DNA of 64,000 nucleotides. Source: Herbaspirillum sp. Sphag64 (GTDB lineage Bacteria > Pseudomonadota > Gammaproteobacteria > Burkholderiales > Burkholderiaceae_D). Numbering within the stretch: the stretch's first letter is position 1; the number at the start of each line of letters is the position of its first letter. Position numbers and translations under genes: made by a program. Positions 7,995-16,857 of this stretch are shown here, one piece after another. The notes below the pieces were generated by a model, which saw nothing but the letters and a program-made list of their open reading frames with translations, ran no database searches and was not told where the DNA came from. Location: NCBI RefSeq assembly GCF_014192645.1, contig NZ_JACHYE010000008.1, positions 1 through 64,000 of the forward strand, in the 5' to 3' direction.

Positions 7995-9589
7995 GCGTTG
8001 GCGTGGATATGGTCGGCAGAGCGTAATGCCAGGGCGACGGCGGTCAGGGTGGAATTGACCGTGGCCGAGGTTGGCATGACGCCGGTGCTGGCAAGGTACA
8101 GATTCGGATGGTCGTGCGAGCGGCCAAAGCCATCACACACCGAATCCTTGGGGTCATTCCCCATACTGAGCGTGCCGGTGATGTGCTGGTTGTTGCCATA
8201 CACGCCATCAGGTGAGTAACGCAGATTGGTACCGCCCATCAGTTGCGCAATGTGGGTGTAATGCTCGCGTGCGGCAGCCATGCCTTTGTGTACATAATCA
8301 TTGAGAGCGTAATGAACCTGCGGCTTGGGAATGCCGAGCGCATCCTTCTGGTCGCTGAGGACGATACGGTTTTCTGGATCGGGCAAGACTTCGAGCACGT
8401 TCTTGACGCTGCATTGGCGCGCGGCATGGTAACGAATCTGTTCTTCCAGCTCGGCACCATAAATGCCCTTGGCGATCAAGGCATTGGTCACGTTGGCAAC
8501 CTGCGAGGAATTCGAAATATCGATGCGGAACGAGGCATGCTCAGAGCGGAAGGCACCATCACGCAGCGAGTTGATCGAGCCTGGGCTCATCGGGCCACGA
8601 CCGGGCCACAACTCTTCGTCTGCATCGAATACCAGACTGTTGCTGGGGTGGTCCATCAGATTGCGACCGACCATGCCGGAGCTGTTGGCGAGGCCATTCT
8701 TGAACTTGTCGCTGGCCGAGAGCAGCAACAACTTGGGGCTCTCAATACCGTTGGCGGCGAGGATGAAGGTCTTACCGGTGACACGTACCGAGTTCTTGTC
8801 CGGGTCGTAATAATGGACGGCGACGATACGGTCTTTTTCATCATGCTCGATACGATAGACCACCGCATTCGGGATCAGCTTTGCCCCGGCCTGCTCGGCT
8901 GCATCAACGGAAAGACCGCCGTGATATTGCGCATCGATCGGGCAGATCGGCATGCAGTTGTTGTTGCCGCAGCAGGCTGGGCGACCGTCGTAGGCACGGC
9001 TGTTACGGGCCGTGGTGTTGACGATCACTTCATAGCCAGCCGGCGCCAGACGCTCACGATAGCGTTGTTGCAGGAACGACTCCGCCACCGGTTGCATCGG
9101 AAACGGCTTGCTGCGTGGCGAGCCGTTATTAGGTGCGCCGGAAACGCCCATCTTCACTTCGGCTTCGTGGTAGAACGGTTCCAGATCGTCGTAAGAAATC
9201 GGCCAGTCGCGACCGACGCCATACAGGCTCTTGATGCGCAAATCGTTGGGCAAGACGCGCCAGGCCTGAGCCGCCCAGTGCCAGGTGGTGCCGCCGACGA
9301 TACGGATGTACTCGGCCTTGTAGGGATAAGGTCCGGCCTGGATCAGGTAATTGTTGTCCTCAGGCTGATACACCGGATGCGGCGACCAGGATGAGAAGGG
9401 ATAGGGCGACATGAAGTCGGCCTTGCGTGGCGAGTTACGGAAGTTGGCGACGAGCGTGGCGCGGTCGATCCTCGGACCGCCTTCCAGAATCAGCACAGAA
9501 GCGCCTTGCGAAGCCAGACGATGCGCAGCCAGTGCGCCGACGATACCAGAGCCGATGACGACGACGTCGGCAGAGAGTTGTTCAGACAT
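7991..9589 (-). CDS. GMC-family FAD-dependent dehydrogenase, large subunit (sorbitol/gluconate type)
   Basis: The N-terminus has the FAD-binding GxGxxG motif (VVIGSGIVGALAAHRLASQG), the middle a cysteine-rich CCGNNNCMPICP segment typical of periplasmic sugar/polyol dehydrogenases, and the C-terminus the GMC His/Asn region (GTLSMGNDPKDSV and TSATVNSTLTAVALA). It oxidises a sugar, polyol or sugar acid in the periplasm and reduces the cytochrome subunit. I chose the ATG at 9589 because the FAD motif starts a few residues later and a GGGA box precedes it. The frame could be extended upstream to 9697, but that overlaps the small subunit gene. Gene order S-L-C matches sorbitol dehydrogenase operons; the actual substrate is unknown. 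Confidence 0.88.
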   Translation of the reverse strand: MSEQLSADVVVIGSGIVGALAAHRLASQGASVLILEGGPRIDRATLVANFRNSPRKADFMSPYPFSSWSPHPVYQPEDNNYLIQAGPYPYKAEYIRIVGGTTWHWAAQAWRVLPNDLRIKSLYGVGRDWPISYDDLEPFYHEAEVKMGVSGAPNNGSPRSKPFPMQPVAESFLQQRYRERLAPAGYEVIVNTTARNSRAYDGRPACCGNNNCMPICPIDAQYHGGLSVDAAEQAGAKLIPNAVVYRIEHDEKDRIVAVHYYDPDKNSVRVTGKTFILAANGIESPKLLLLSASDKFKNGLANSSGMVGRNLMDHPSNSLVFDADEELWPGRGPMSPGSINSLRDGAFRSEHASFRIDISNSSQVANVTNALIAKGIYGAELEEQIRYHAARQCSVKNVLEVLPDPENRIVLSDQKDALGIPKPQVHYALNDYVHKGMAAAREHYTHIAQLMGGTNLRYSPDGVYGNNQHITGTLSMGNDPKDSVCDGFGRSHDHPNLYLASTGVMPTSATVNSTLTAVALALRSADHIHANA

Positions 9590-9611
9590 GGTGAATTCCC
9601 GGTGAAATGGT

Positions 9612-10184
9612 TCAGGCGGCGAGCGGATTGCGACCCCAGCTGCCATACGGTCCGTAGGCGTAGCTGGGCGGCTTGAGACGATCAGCCACGGCGACATACA
9701 TCAAGCTGGTCTCATAAGTGACGCAGCGTGCGGTCTTGCCGCTACCCACCACGCCCACATACCAGCCGCTGACGATGCGTCCGGGCAACTTGGCCACGGG
9801 CGACTTTTGCGCATCCAATGCAGCCTGGAGTCCGGAAACCTCAAGCTTGGTCTGAGCCTCAGCGGCGGAAATGAACTCCGACAACTGCTGTAATTGCGCC
9901 TCGAAATCGGGATACACCGACACAAAGGCCGCATAGAGGCGATCTGCCTGTACCGGATTGAGATCCTTCTTATCAGTCAACAGACGAGATAAGCTTAAGA
10001 AGTTCTCTGAAGCCTTGGCGGCTGCTCCTGCCGGACTGGCATTGTCAGCAAACGCGGCCGGCAAGGGAATAAAGGAACAAACGTAACTACCGAGAATGCC
10101 AGCCAGCAGCATCCGACGTGCTTTATCGTGCGCATGCGCGGGCGCAGGCTGCTCCTGCCCGGCCGATGGAGGGAGGATTTTCAT
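9612..10184 (-). CDS. small (TAT-exported) subunit of FAD-dependent polyol dehydrogenase
   Basis: A 190-residue protein with an N-terminal basic-plus-hydrophobic segment (KARRMLLAGILG) that looks like a twin-arginine signal. It ends in GWYVGVVG, then CVTYETSLMYVAVADRLKPP and YAYGPYGSWGRNP, the pattern of FAD-SLDH / gluconate 2-dehydrogenase small subunits. This subunit usually has no cofactor but carries the FAD subunit through the Tat pathway and is needed for assembly. It is the first gene of the operon and lies 22 bases before the large subunit. Confidence 0.82.
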   Translation of the reverse strand: MKILPPSAGQEQPAPAHAHDKARRMLLAGILGSYVCSFIPLPAAFADNASPAGAAAKASENFLSLSRLLTDKKDLNPVQADRLYAAFVSVYPDFEAQLQQLSEFISAAEAQTKLEVSGLQAALDAQKSPVAKLPGRIVSGWYVGVVGSGKTARCVTYETSLMYVAVADRLKPPSYAYGPYGSWGRNPLAA

Positions 10185-10424
10185 GGGTGGATCCTTTCTT
10201 TTGACGATCGTTTGACGCGATTTCTGGATGCGACTTCACAACCTGCACATTATAGTCAAGAGAAAGGACAACTCAACAGACATCCTACAAGTATTTATTA
10301 TGTTAATCATTTGATAACAATCCGCTGTTCATGTTATCAATGACAGAAGTCACCTGATTACACCAGCCGCAATGCGCCGCACAGAACTTCAATGCAGGTG
10401 GGCTGCGGCTTGTATCCAGATCAA
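10185..10424. other. intergenic region upstream of the dehydrogenase operon
   Basis: A 240-bp gap holding the promoter region of the minus-strand dehydrogenase operon and the end of pyrB. It has an AT-rich core around 10240-10340. A weak 7-bp inverted repeat (AGCCGCA ... TGCGGCT, near 10367-10410) could aid pyrB termination, but no T-run follows. No gene or RNA is evident. Confidence 0.5.
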
Positions 10425-11480
10425 TTAAAACAGCTCGCGTCGGTAAAACGCAGCATCGTCCGGCCCCAGATATTCAGGACTTTTCCATGCGGCATCGCGC
10501 AGATCCTTTTGCACCAGATGGTCAACGCCGAGAAGTGTGGCAAAAATCGCCATGCGCACGGGAATCCCATTGTCGGTCTGGCGGAAGATCGCCAGTCGCT
10601 CATCCCGGTTCAGATCAGTGCTGAGGTCATTGGCACCAGGACGGCTATCGCGTGGCAGCGGATGCATGACGATGGTGTGCGGGTTGCAATATGTCTGCAA
10701 AAAGGCGGAATTGACCTGAAAGTCGGAGGAATAATTCTCGACCTCTTCATCCACGAAGCGTTCCTTCTGAATGCGCGTGGCATAAACCACGTCGACATCG
10801 GTAAGCGCCTGCTGCAGTGAGGTACGGGTGTGGATACGATGACCACGATTGGCGACGATATCGATAATGTACGCCGGCATTTCCAGCGAGCCCGGCGCAA
10901 TCAGGGTAAAGGTCAGTTGCTGGTAGAGCGACAGCAGTTTGATCAGGGAATGGACGGTACGACCGTATTTGAGGTCGCCGACCAGCGCAATATGTGCGCC
11001 GTCGATACGCTTGCCAAGACGCTGGAATTCTTTTTGGATGGTGTAGAGATCGAGAATCGCCTGACTAGGATGTTCACCCGGGCCGTCGCCACCATTGATG
11101 ACCGGAATATTGGTGGCCTCGGCGAATTGTGCGACTGAACCCTTCTCTGGATGACGCACGACCATCACATCAACATAGCTGCTCAATACCCGGCTGGTAT
11201 CGTAGATGGATTCGCCCTTGGCCATCGAGGAAAAAGTGAAGCCGGTGGTATCGCATACCGATCCGCCAAGACGGCAAAACGCCGCACCAAAACTGACACG
11301 GGTACGGGTACTGGCTTCAAAGAAGAGATTGCCGAGAACCGCCCCTTCCAGAACCCGGGTTACCTTGCTGCGCCGGGCAATCGGCTCCATCGTGTGTGCA
11401 GTTGCCAGTAGTTGCTCGATCGATTCGCGACTGAATTGATCAACAGACAAGAGATGGGGGCCGAATTGGGATTGGGTCAT
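10425..11480 (-). CDS. pyrB: aspartate carbamoyltransferase catalytic subunit
   Basis: Catalyses carbamoyl phosphate + aspartate to carbamoyl-aspartate, the committed step of pyrimidine synthesis. Motifs: FFEASTRTR (carbamoyl phosphate loop), HPEKGS, GDGPGEHPSQAILDLYTI, GDLKYGRTVHSL and HPLPR. At 351 residues it is about 40 longer than the E. coli catalytic chain, mostly from a C-terminal extension. GDLKYGRTVHSL is the enteric-type version of that motif. No pyrI regulatory subunit or pyrC-like partner adjoins it, so it may be a stand-alone or second copy. It is transcribed alone, with ~50 bases to the beta-lactamase gene upstream. Confidence 0.9.
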   Translation of the reverse strand: MTQSQFGPHLLSVDQFSRESIEQLLATAHTMEPIARRSKVTRVLEGAVLGNLFFEASTRTRVSFGAAFCRLGGSVCDTTGFTFSSMAKGESIYDTSRVLSSYVDVMVVRHPEKGSVAQFAEATNIPVINGGDGPGEHPSQAILDLYTIQKEFQRLGKRIDGAHIALVGDLKYGRTVHSLIKLLSLYQQLTFTLIAPGSLEMPAYIIDIVANRGHRIHTRTSLQQALTDVDVVYATRIQKERFVDEEVENYSSDFQVNSAFLQTYCNPHTIVMHPLPRDSRPGANDLSTDLNRDERLAIFRQTDNGIPVRMAIFATLLGVDHLVQKDLRDAAWKSPEYLGPDDAAFYRRELF

Positions 11481-11527
11481 GTTTTCCAGTGTGAAATGCG
11501 TTGGCGTGGGTCGTTGAGACCCGAATT

Positions 11528-12712
11528 TTACTGGAGATTTTCGAGTTGCTTGAGAATCTGATACGCCGCTGTCACTCGTGGTGGAATCGGATAATTTTTA
11601 TTGGCCAGCAACACGATACCGATCTTTCTGGCGGGAATAAAGGCGACATAAGAGGCGAAGCCATTGGTCGATCCAGTCTTGTTGATCAGCACGTCATCAT
11701 GGGCTGACTGTGTTGGCGATGCTGGCTGCACTGCTGTCACCGGCATGGCGTGGTAGGCCATGGCATCCGAATTACCTGCCAGCAACTGCTTGAGCGTAAA
11801 GGGAGCGGCATATTGTTCCCAGATCACATCCTGCATCATGACACCGGTATCCATAAAGCCGGTATGGGTGAGCTTGATGGCCTGCTGCAGTTGACCGTCC
11901 ACGCGCAAGCTGCCGACATTGGCGGCGATAAAGCGGATCAGATCAGCTGCATTGGTCTTGATGCCATAGGCTTCTGCACCGAGCACGCCAGGATTGAGCC
12001 GGATTGGTGCGCCCTGCTTGGTGTAGCCCTGCGCATACGAAGCCATTTGATCGGCAGGAACATGAAAGTAGCTATGGCGCATGCCCAACAAGGGAAACAG
12101 CGTCTTTTCCATTACTTCTTCAAACGGCATCTGCATGCTGCGCGCCGTGATCATGCCCAGCAAGCCGATGCTGACATTGGAGTAGGCGCGCTGGGTGCCG
12201 GCCGGATAAGGTGGCTGCCAATGTTGCAGATAATCGAACAGTTGCGCATTGTCCTGGATCGTCTCCGGCACTTGCAACGGCAAGCCACCCGCGGTGTGCG
12301 TACCGAGGTTGAGCAGGCTCACATGGTCGAAGCTGCTGCCCTTGAGTTCCGGCAGATACTTGCTGACCGGGTCCGTAAATGCAAGCTTGCCATTGACTGC
12401 CGCATAGGCGGCCAGCGTGGCGGTAAAGGTTTTGCTATTGGAACCGATTTCAAACAAGGTCCGATTCGTCACCGCCTGTTGTGTGGCCAGCGATGCCACA
12501 CCATAGTTATAGAAGTAGCTCTGCCCATCGATGGTCAGCGCAACGGCCATGCCGGGGATGGCATATTCCTGCATGAGCGGACCAATGACCTCCTTCACGA
12601 CCGACGACATCTGCCTTTGCTGGGCATCACTTGCCGCCCACGCGCCAGCGCTCAAAAAACCGTAACCTAGCCCGGCGGCCATCAATAAGGTAGAAATAAA
12701 ACGGCTTCGCAT
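11528..12712 (-). CDS. ampC: class C beta-lactamase
   Basis: A periplasmic serine beta-lactamase/esterase-fold protein. It has a signal peptide (cleavage near AWAAS), the active-site SxxK motif SNSK, the YSN motif (YSNVS) and the KTG motif (KTGSTNGF), all in the usual order and spacing of AmpC enzymes. I start it at the ATG at 12712, because a GGAGC box lies 7 bases upstream. ATG 12715 is directly adjacent, and the longer frame to 12844 would precede the signal peptide with unrelated sequence. It is divergent from an AmpR-like regulator, the classical arrangement for inducible AmpC. Confidence 0.9.
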   Translation of the reverse strand: MRSRFISTLLMAAGLGYGFLSAGAWAASDAQQRQMSSVVKEVIGPLMQEYAIPGMAVALTIDGQSYFYNYGVASLATQQAVTNRTLFEIGSNSKTFTATLAAYAAVNGKLAFTDPVSKYLPELKGSSFDHVSLLNLGTHTAGGLPLQVPETIQDNAQLFDYLQHWQPPYPAGTQRAYSNVSIGLLGMITARSMQMPFEEVMEKTLFPLLGMRHSYFHVPADQMASYAQGYTKQGAPIRLNPGVLGAEAYGIKTNAADLIRFIAANVGSLRVDGQLQQAIKLTHTGFMDTGVMMQDVIWEQYAAPFTLKQLLAGNSDAMAYHAMPVTAVQPASPTQSAHDDVLINKTGSTNGFASYVAFIPARKIGIVLLANKNYPIPPRVTAAYQILKQLENLQ

Positions 12713-12907
12713 CATTGCTCCATTCGTGAAAAACTTCATGAAATAATCCGGTTGACGTGCACCACAGTTACTGTGGCGGATCCGCGATCGATAAGATAAT
12801 CTCGCACCGGGATCTGTTGAGGACGATAATGTCACCTCTTTCAAAGCGACTCACAAGCGAGCATAATTTCTATCAAGACCAAGAAAAACTTATGCCATGA
12901 AGCGCAA
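12713..12907. promoter_or_regulatory. ampR-ampC divergent control region
   Basis: A 195-bp spacer between divergent ampC and ampR. In known systems AmpR binds here, represses or activates ampC according to muropeptide ligands, and represses itself. The spacer is AT-rich near 12865-12895. I cannot place a single AmpR box with certainty. Confidence 0.55.
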
Positions 12908-13783
12908 ATGAGTAGCATCACACGCCCCCACCTTCCGCTCAACGCCTTGCGTGCCTTCGAAGCATCGGCGCGCCATTTGAGCTTTACCCGCGCGGCACAG
13001 GAATTGCATGTGACGCAGGCAGCCGTCAGCCAGCAAGTCAGGATGCTGGAAGAACGACTGGGCGTGACTCTGTTCAAACGCTTGCCACGCGGCCTGGCCA
13101 TGACCGACGAAAGTCGTTCGTTGTTACCGGTATTGACGGATGCCTTTGCGCGTATCGAAGGGGTGTTGCGACAATTTGAAGGCGGGCATTTCCATGAGGT
13201 GCTCACCATCGGGGTGGTTGGTACCTTTGCTGTCGGCTGGCTGTTGCCACGCCTCAAATCGTTTCGGGAACAACATCCGTTCGTGGAATTGCGGCTGCTC
13301 ACCAACAATAATTTAGTCGATCCTGTCGCCGAGGGACTCGACTTTGCCATCCGGTTCGGAGATGGCAGTTGGCCCGGCACCCACAATCTGATGCTGCTGG
13401 ACGCGCCGTTGAGCGTACTGTGTACACCAGAGATTGCACGCCGGCTCTCCTCCCCGCGTGATATTGAAAAGGAAATATTGCTGCGTTCCTATCGCAGCGA
13501 AGAATGGACTAGCTGGCTTGTAGCTGCAGGCCTGGAACCGTGGACGGTCAACGGCCCTGTTTTTGATTCATCGCGCCTGATGGTGGAGGCAGCATTGCAA
13601 GGTGCTGGTATTGCGCTGGCTCCACATCTGATGTTTTTGCGCGAGCTGCAATCACAGCAACTGGTCCGTCCGTTCGAGACGGAAGTGAAAACGGGGAGCT
13701 ACTGGCTGACCTGGCTCAAATCCAGACATATGTCGCCGGCCACTGCGCTTTTTCGGCAATGGATCCTTGCGCAAACGCAATGA
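12908..13783 (+). CDS. ampR: AmpR-type LysR regulator of beta-lactamase
   Basis: A 291-residue LysR-family regulator. The N-terminal helix-turn-helix (LPLNALRAFEASARHLSFTR, then AAQELHVTQAAVSQQVR) and the effector domain (VGTFAVGWLLPRL, LRLLTNNNLVD, GLDFAIRFGDGSWP, NGPVFDSSRLMVEAALQGAG) are AmpR-like along the whole length. AmpR senses cell-wall fragments in the cytoplasm (1,6-anhydro-MurNAc peptides against UDP-MurNAc pentapeptide) and switches ampC on when beta-lactams disturb wall recycling. Its divergent placement beside ampC supports the name. Confidence 0.88.
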   Translation: MSSITRPHLPLNALRAFEASARHLSFTRAAQELHVTQAAVSQQVRMLEERLGVTLFKRLPRGLAMTDESRSLLPVLTDAFARIEGVLRQFEGGHFHEVLTIGVVGTFAVGWLLPRLKSFREQHPFVELRLLTNNNLVDPVAEGLDFAIRFGDGSWPGTHNLMLLDAPLSVLCTPEIARRLSSPRDIEKEILLRSYRSEEWTSWLVAAGLEPWTVNGPVFDSSRLMVEAALQGAGIALAPHLMFLRELQSQQLVRPFETEVKTGSYWLTWLKSRHMSPATALFRQWILAQTQ

Positions 13784-13871
13784 ACATGATGATGAAACGA
13801 CATGGCGGAGACTGTCACAATAGCGAGCAGCAACTGTTTGAATTAACGCGACCTCCGAAAGGGAAAAACAA

Positions 13872-14786
13872 GTGCAGCTAAGCTGGCTGGAAGACTTCAT
13901 CGAACTGGCGCGTACGCGCAGCTTTTCTCGCGCGGCGGAGAATCGTTGCGTGACGCATCCGGCGTTTGGCCGCCGTATCAAGGCACTGGAACAATGGGTG
14001 GGTGCCGAGCTGGTAGTGCGCTCACATCCGGTATCGCTGACCGCCGCCGGGCAATTGTTTCTGGATGCGGCGACCCATTCGGTGGATGTATTGTCGGCCG
14101 CCAAGGCACAACTGGAGGACAGTTCGGCACCGGTCGAGCAGACGCTCCGGGTGGCAACCGGGCGCACCTTGGCACGAACCTTCTTCCCGGCATGGTACGA
14201 ACAGCTGACGCAGCGATTGGGGTCCTTTCCGGTATCGGTCAGCACCGGCGGTGCGCAGGAAGTGATCTTCCGGCTCGGCGCTGGCGAAGCCGATCTGCTG
14301 GTGATCTACTCCAGTCCGACCACACGCCTGCTGATTGATCCACTGCGTTATGAATCACTGACGCTGGCCAGAGAGACCTTGTTGCCAGTCTCAGCCACGG
14401 ATACAAAAGGTCGCCCGAGATTCAAGCTGGTCAATGCCGGCACAGCGACGCCAACGCCTTGGCTGGGATTCTCGCAATCGCTGACCCTGCGCGGGGTATT
14501 GAGCAAACATCTGGCCGGGCTGCCAAAAAAGCTGGCCTTGCACATGGTCTATCAGGCCGACTCGTATGAATCGATTCATGCGATGGCGCTGCGCGGCATG
14601 GGCGTGGCATGGCTGCCGCAACAACTGGTGCAGGATGACATCCGGCAAGCGCAGTTAGTGGTCATCGGCGGGCCGGAAATGCGGGTCAACTTTGATATTT
14701 CCCTCTATCGCCTGCGCGGCAACAGCAAGCCGCTGGTTAATGCGATCTGGGCCTCGGTGGCAGCCGACGCCATTGGGCCTGACTAG
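13872..14786 (+). CDS. LysR-family transcriptional regulator
   Basis: A 304-residue LysR-type regulator starting at GTG 13872 behind a GAAAGGG box. The N-terminal helix-turn-helix (SWLEDFIELARTRSFSRAAE ... HPAFGRRIKALEQW) is followed by a substrate-binding domain of normal length. It is 133 bases upstream of, and co-directional with, the M14-type deacylase gene, which it may control. The inducer is unknown. Confidence 0.85.
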   Translation: MQLSWLEDFIELARTRSFSRAAENRCVTHPAFGRRIKALEQWVGAELVVRSHPVSLTAAGQLFLDAATHSVDVLSAAKAQLEDSSAPVEQTLRVATGRTLARTFFPAWYEQLTQRLGSFPVSVSTGGAQEVIFRLGAGEADLLVIYSSPTTRLLIDPLRYESLTLARETLLPVSATDTKGRPRFKLVNAGTATPTPWLGFSQSLTLRGVLSKHLAGLPKKLALHMVYQADSYESIHAMALRGMGVAWLPQQLVQDDIRQAQLVVIGGPEMRVNFDISLYRLRGNSKPLVNAIWASVAADAIGPD

Positions 14787-14919
14787 CAAGCAAAAAGCAC
14801 AAGGGTGTGCCGAATCGGCAATCTGCACAAAAACCGGCTGACTATACTGCCAGTAAGATCGCATCCGAACCCGTTTTGCCCGTTGGCAGAACATCCACCC
14901 AACTAATCCGCCCCCCTCC

Positions 14920-15921
14920 ATGAAAACACTTGAACAAGTTCGCGCTCAACTCAAGGCTTATCCAATTGAAATCGACTTCCCCGACATCAGTCCATGGAAA
15001 GACGGCAACACAGGGGTGGATTACGTGCACAGCATCGACAGCGGCATCGCCGGACCGCACGTGATGATCATGGCGCTCATGCATGGCAACGAAGTCAGCG
15101 GCGCCATCACGGTAGACCGTTTGCTCAAGGCTGGCCTGACACCGCGTCAGGGACGAATCACGCTGGGCTTTGCTAATGTCGCAGCCTATCAGCGCTTTGA
15201 TGCCAGCAATCCCGATGCTGGCCGCTATGTTGATGAAGACATGAATCGCGTCTGGTCCGCAGACCGTCTGGACAGTACCCAGGACAGCACTGAGCTGCGC
15301 CGTGCGCGCGCATTGCGACCGATCATCGATACCGTCGATTACATGCTGGATCTGCACTCCATGCATGAAGTTGCGCCGCCGCTACTGCTCAGCGGCCCAC
15401 TGGACAAAGGTATTCGCTTTGCCGCCGCCGTTGGTGCGCCGGAGCATGTGATCATCGATGCTGGTCACGCCAATGGCAAGCGCATGCGCGACTATGCCGC
15501 TTTTGGTGATCCAGCCAGCAGCAAGAACGCACTCCTGATCGAGACCGGCCAGCATTTTTCCAGCCGCAGCAAGGATGTCGCCATGGATTCTGCCTGTCGC
15601 TTCCTGATGGCGACCGGTGTGCTGCAATCGGACGATCTGCGCAGTTTCATGTTGCCAGAGGCACCAACGCTGCAACGCTTCTTCCAGGTCACGGATGCGG
15701 TGGTAGCTGACAGCTATGATTTTGAATTTGCCGATGATTATCGTGGCATGGAAATCATCGCCAAGGCTGGGTCACTGATTGCGCATGACAAGGAAGCGAA
15801 GATCGTCACACCTTATGACAATTGCGTGATCATCATGCCATCACTGCGTCATCTTGGCCCCGGTGTAACAGTAATGCGACTGGCGCGGCTGGTGGATGCT
15901 GCCCGAGGCGCTCAGGCATAA
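14920..15921 (+). CDS. succinylglutamate desuccinylase/aspartoacylase family zinc deacylase (M14-like)
   Basis: A 333-residue protein with a zinc carboxypeptidase/aspartoacylase fold. Zinc ligands appear as ALMHGNE (His and Glu, ~residues 52-57) and MLDLHSMH (~145-152); LIETGQH holds the likely catalytic Glu. The C-terminus is a beta-barrel-like domain (GMEIIAKAGSLIAHDKEAKI) typical of this family. Such enzymes remove acyl groups from N-acyl amino acids. No astABCD-type partner genes are adjacent, so the substrate is not known. A perfect 10-bp hairpin terminator follows. Confidence 0.8.
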   Translation: MKTLEQVRAQLKAYPIEIDFPDISPWKDGNTGVDYVHSIDSGIAGPHVMIMALMHGNEVSGAITVDRLLKAGLTPRQGRITLGFANVAAYQRFDASNPDAGRYVDEDMNRVWSADRLDSTQDSTELRRARALRPIIDTVDYMLDLHSMHEVAPPLLLSGPLDKGIRFAAAVGAPEHVIIDAGHANGKRMRDYAAFGDPASSKNALLIETGQHFSSRSKDVAMDSACRFLMATGVLQSDDLRSFMLPEAPTLQRFFQVTDAVVADSYDFEFADDYRGMEIIAKAGSLIAHDKEAKIVTPYDNCVIIMPSLRHLGPGVTVMRLARLVDAARGAQA

Positions 15922-15938
15922 CTCCATGCGAGCCGCCA

Positions 15939-15962
15939 ATCCATGCACCAGTGTGCATGGAT
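15939..15962. terminator. hairpin between convergent genes
   Basis: Perfect 10-bp inverted repeat (ATCCATGCAC / GTGCATGGAT) with a 4-nt loop, between the convergent deacylase and acetyltransferase genes. No strong T-run, so its efficiency as a terminator is uncertain. Confidence 0.6.
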
Positions 15963-15994
15963 GCGCTTCAATCATCTCAGCACCGGCCCGATGA

Positions 15995-16546
15995 CTACAA
16001 GCCGTAGCTGAGTTCGCGACGCATTTGATAGAGGACGTCTTCAACCAACGCCATCTCAAAAAGGTTCATCGATGCGCCCCGATAATGATCCGGCAAGGGA
16101 CTGTCCACCGGAAACGATTTAGTCCTGATATGGGCAAAGCCTTGCTTTTCGTAATATTTTTTCAAGCGTGCATTGGTGGCCCAGGTATCAAGGCGCAGAA
16201 ACTTCTTCTGCGAGCGCAACGCGTGTCCCTTGATCCATTCAAGGATGGTTGCCCCTAATCCCTGACCGGCATAGTCGCGCCGGGTTGCCAGCTTGTGGAT
16301 ATAGAATGCGGGATCTTCGGACCCATCCCAGATCAAGGGATCAGTTTCTGTGATCGTGACTGTCGCAACATAGATGCTGTCGATCGAAAAAAGGTAGACC
16401 CGCTCTTCGGCGATATCACGCGAGATGGCTTCCAGCGGAAACACTGGCCAGACCTCTGGCGTTGTCGCCAGATGCCAATCCCGTGCGGCGCTGAGCAGGT
16501 TCCCGACAACCTGCAGATTTTTTTGGTTCGCTACTGTTACCTTCAT
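15995..16546 (-). CDS. GNAT-family N-acetyltransferase
   Basis: A 183-residue acetyltransferase with the acetyl-CoA-binding motif A (IHKLATRRDYAGQGLGATIL, i.e. R/Q-x-x-G-x-G/A) and a downstream LRLDTWATNARLKKYYEKQG segment typical of GNAT proteins acting on small molecules or amino groups. The ATG at 16546 is preceded by a strong AGGAGAG box. The frame extends upstream to 16579 but would overlap azlD. It lies 11 bases after azlD and is probably the third gene of the azlC-azlD operon. Substrate unknown. Confidence 0.8.
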   Translation of the reverse strand: MKVTVANQKNLQVVGNLLSAARDWHLATTPEVWPVFPLEAISRDIAEERVYLFSIDSIYVATVTITETDPLIWDGSEDPAFYIHKLATRRDYAGQGLGATILEWIKGHALRSQKKFLRLDTWATNARLKKYYEKQGFAHIRTKSFPVDSPLPDHYRGASMNLFEMALVEDVLYQMRRELSYGL

Positions 16547-16557
16547 TTTTTCTCTCC

Positions 16558-16857
16558 TCAAATACCGACTGCCCGACACAAACCCGTGACGACGATGCCA
16601 CCCAACATACTGGCGGCGGTGTTTTTGGTGACTTTCATGAGTGCGATCGTCACGACTGCCGCCACCGCCCCCGGCACGCCCCTTCCCAACAAATCTGGTA
16701 CCACCAGCGCCATGAGCACTGCCCCGGGAAGCGCATTGAGCATCGACTGAACCACCTGCTTATGTTCCAGATACTTGCCGCCATACAAACCGACCAGACG
16801 CAGTGAAATCGACATGAGCGCCAGGCTCGCCAATAAGATCCAGTCTTGTTCACGCAT
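16558..16857 (-). CDS. azlD: branched-chain amino acid export protein AzlD-like
   Basis: A small (99-residue) membrane protein with about four hydrophobic segments and the motif LNALPGAVLMALVVPDLL typical of AzlD/YgaH. It is the obligate partner of AzlC in exporting branched-chain amino acids and analogues (YgaZH type in E. coli). The start at 16857 (MREQDW) overlaps the end of azlC by 8 bases, so the longer frame starting at 16923 is not needed. Confidence 0.82.
   Translation of the reverse strand: MREQDWILLASLALMSISLRLVGLYGGKYLEHKQVVQSMLNALPGAVLMALVVPDLLGRGVPGAVAAVVTIALMKVTKNTAASMLGGIVVTGLCRAVGI

Noticed and set aside
8243-9394. 383-codon plus-strand frame opposite the GMC dehydrogenase
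   Set aside because: No domain-like pattern; antisense shadow of a well-supported gene.
11750-12670. 306-codon plus-strand frame opposite ampC
   Set aside because: Antisense shadow; ampC motifs are complete on the minus strand.
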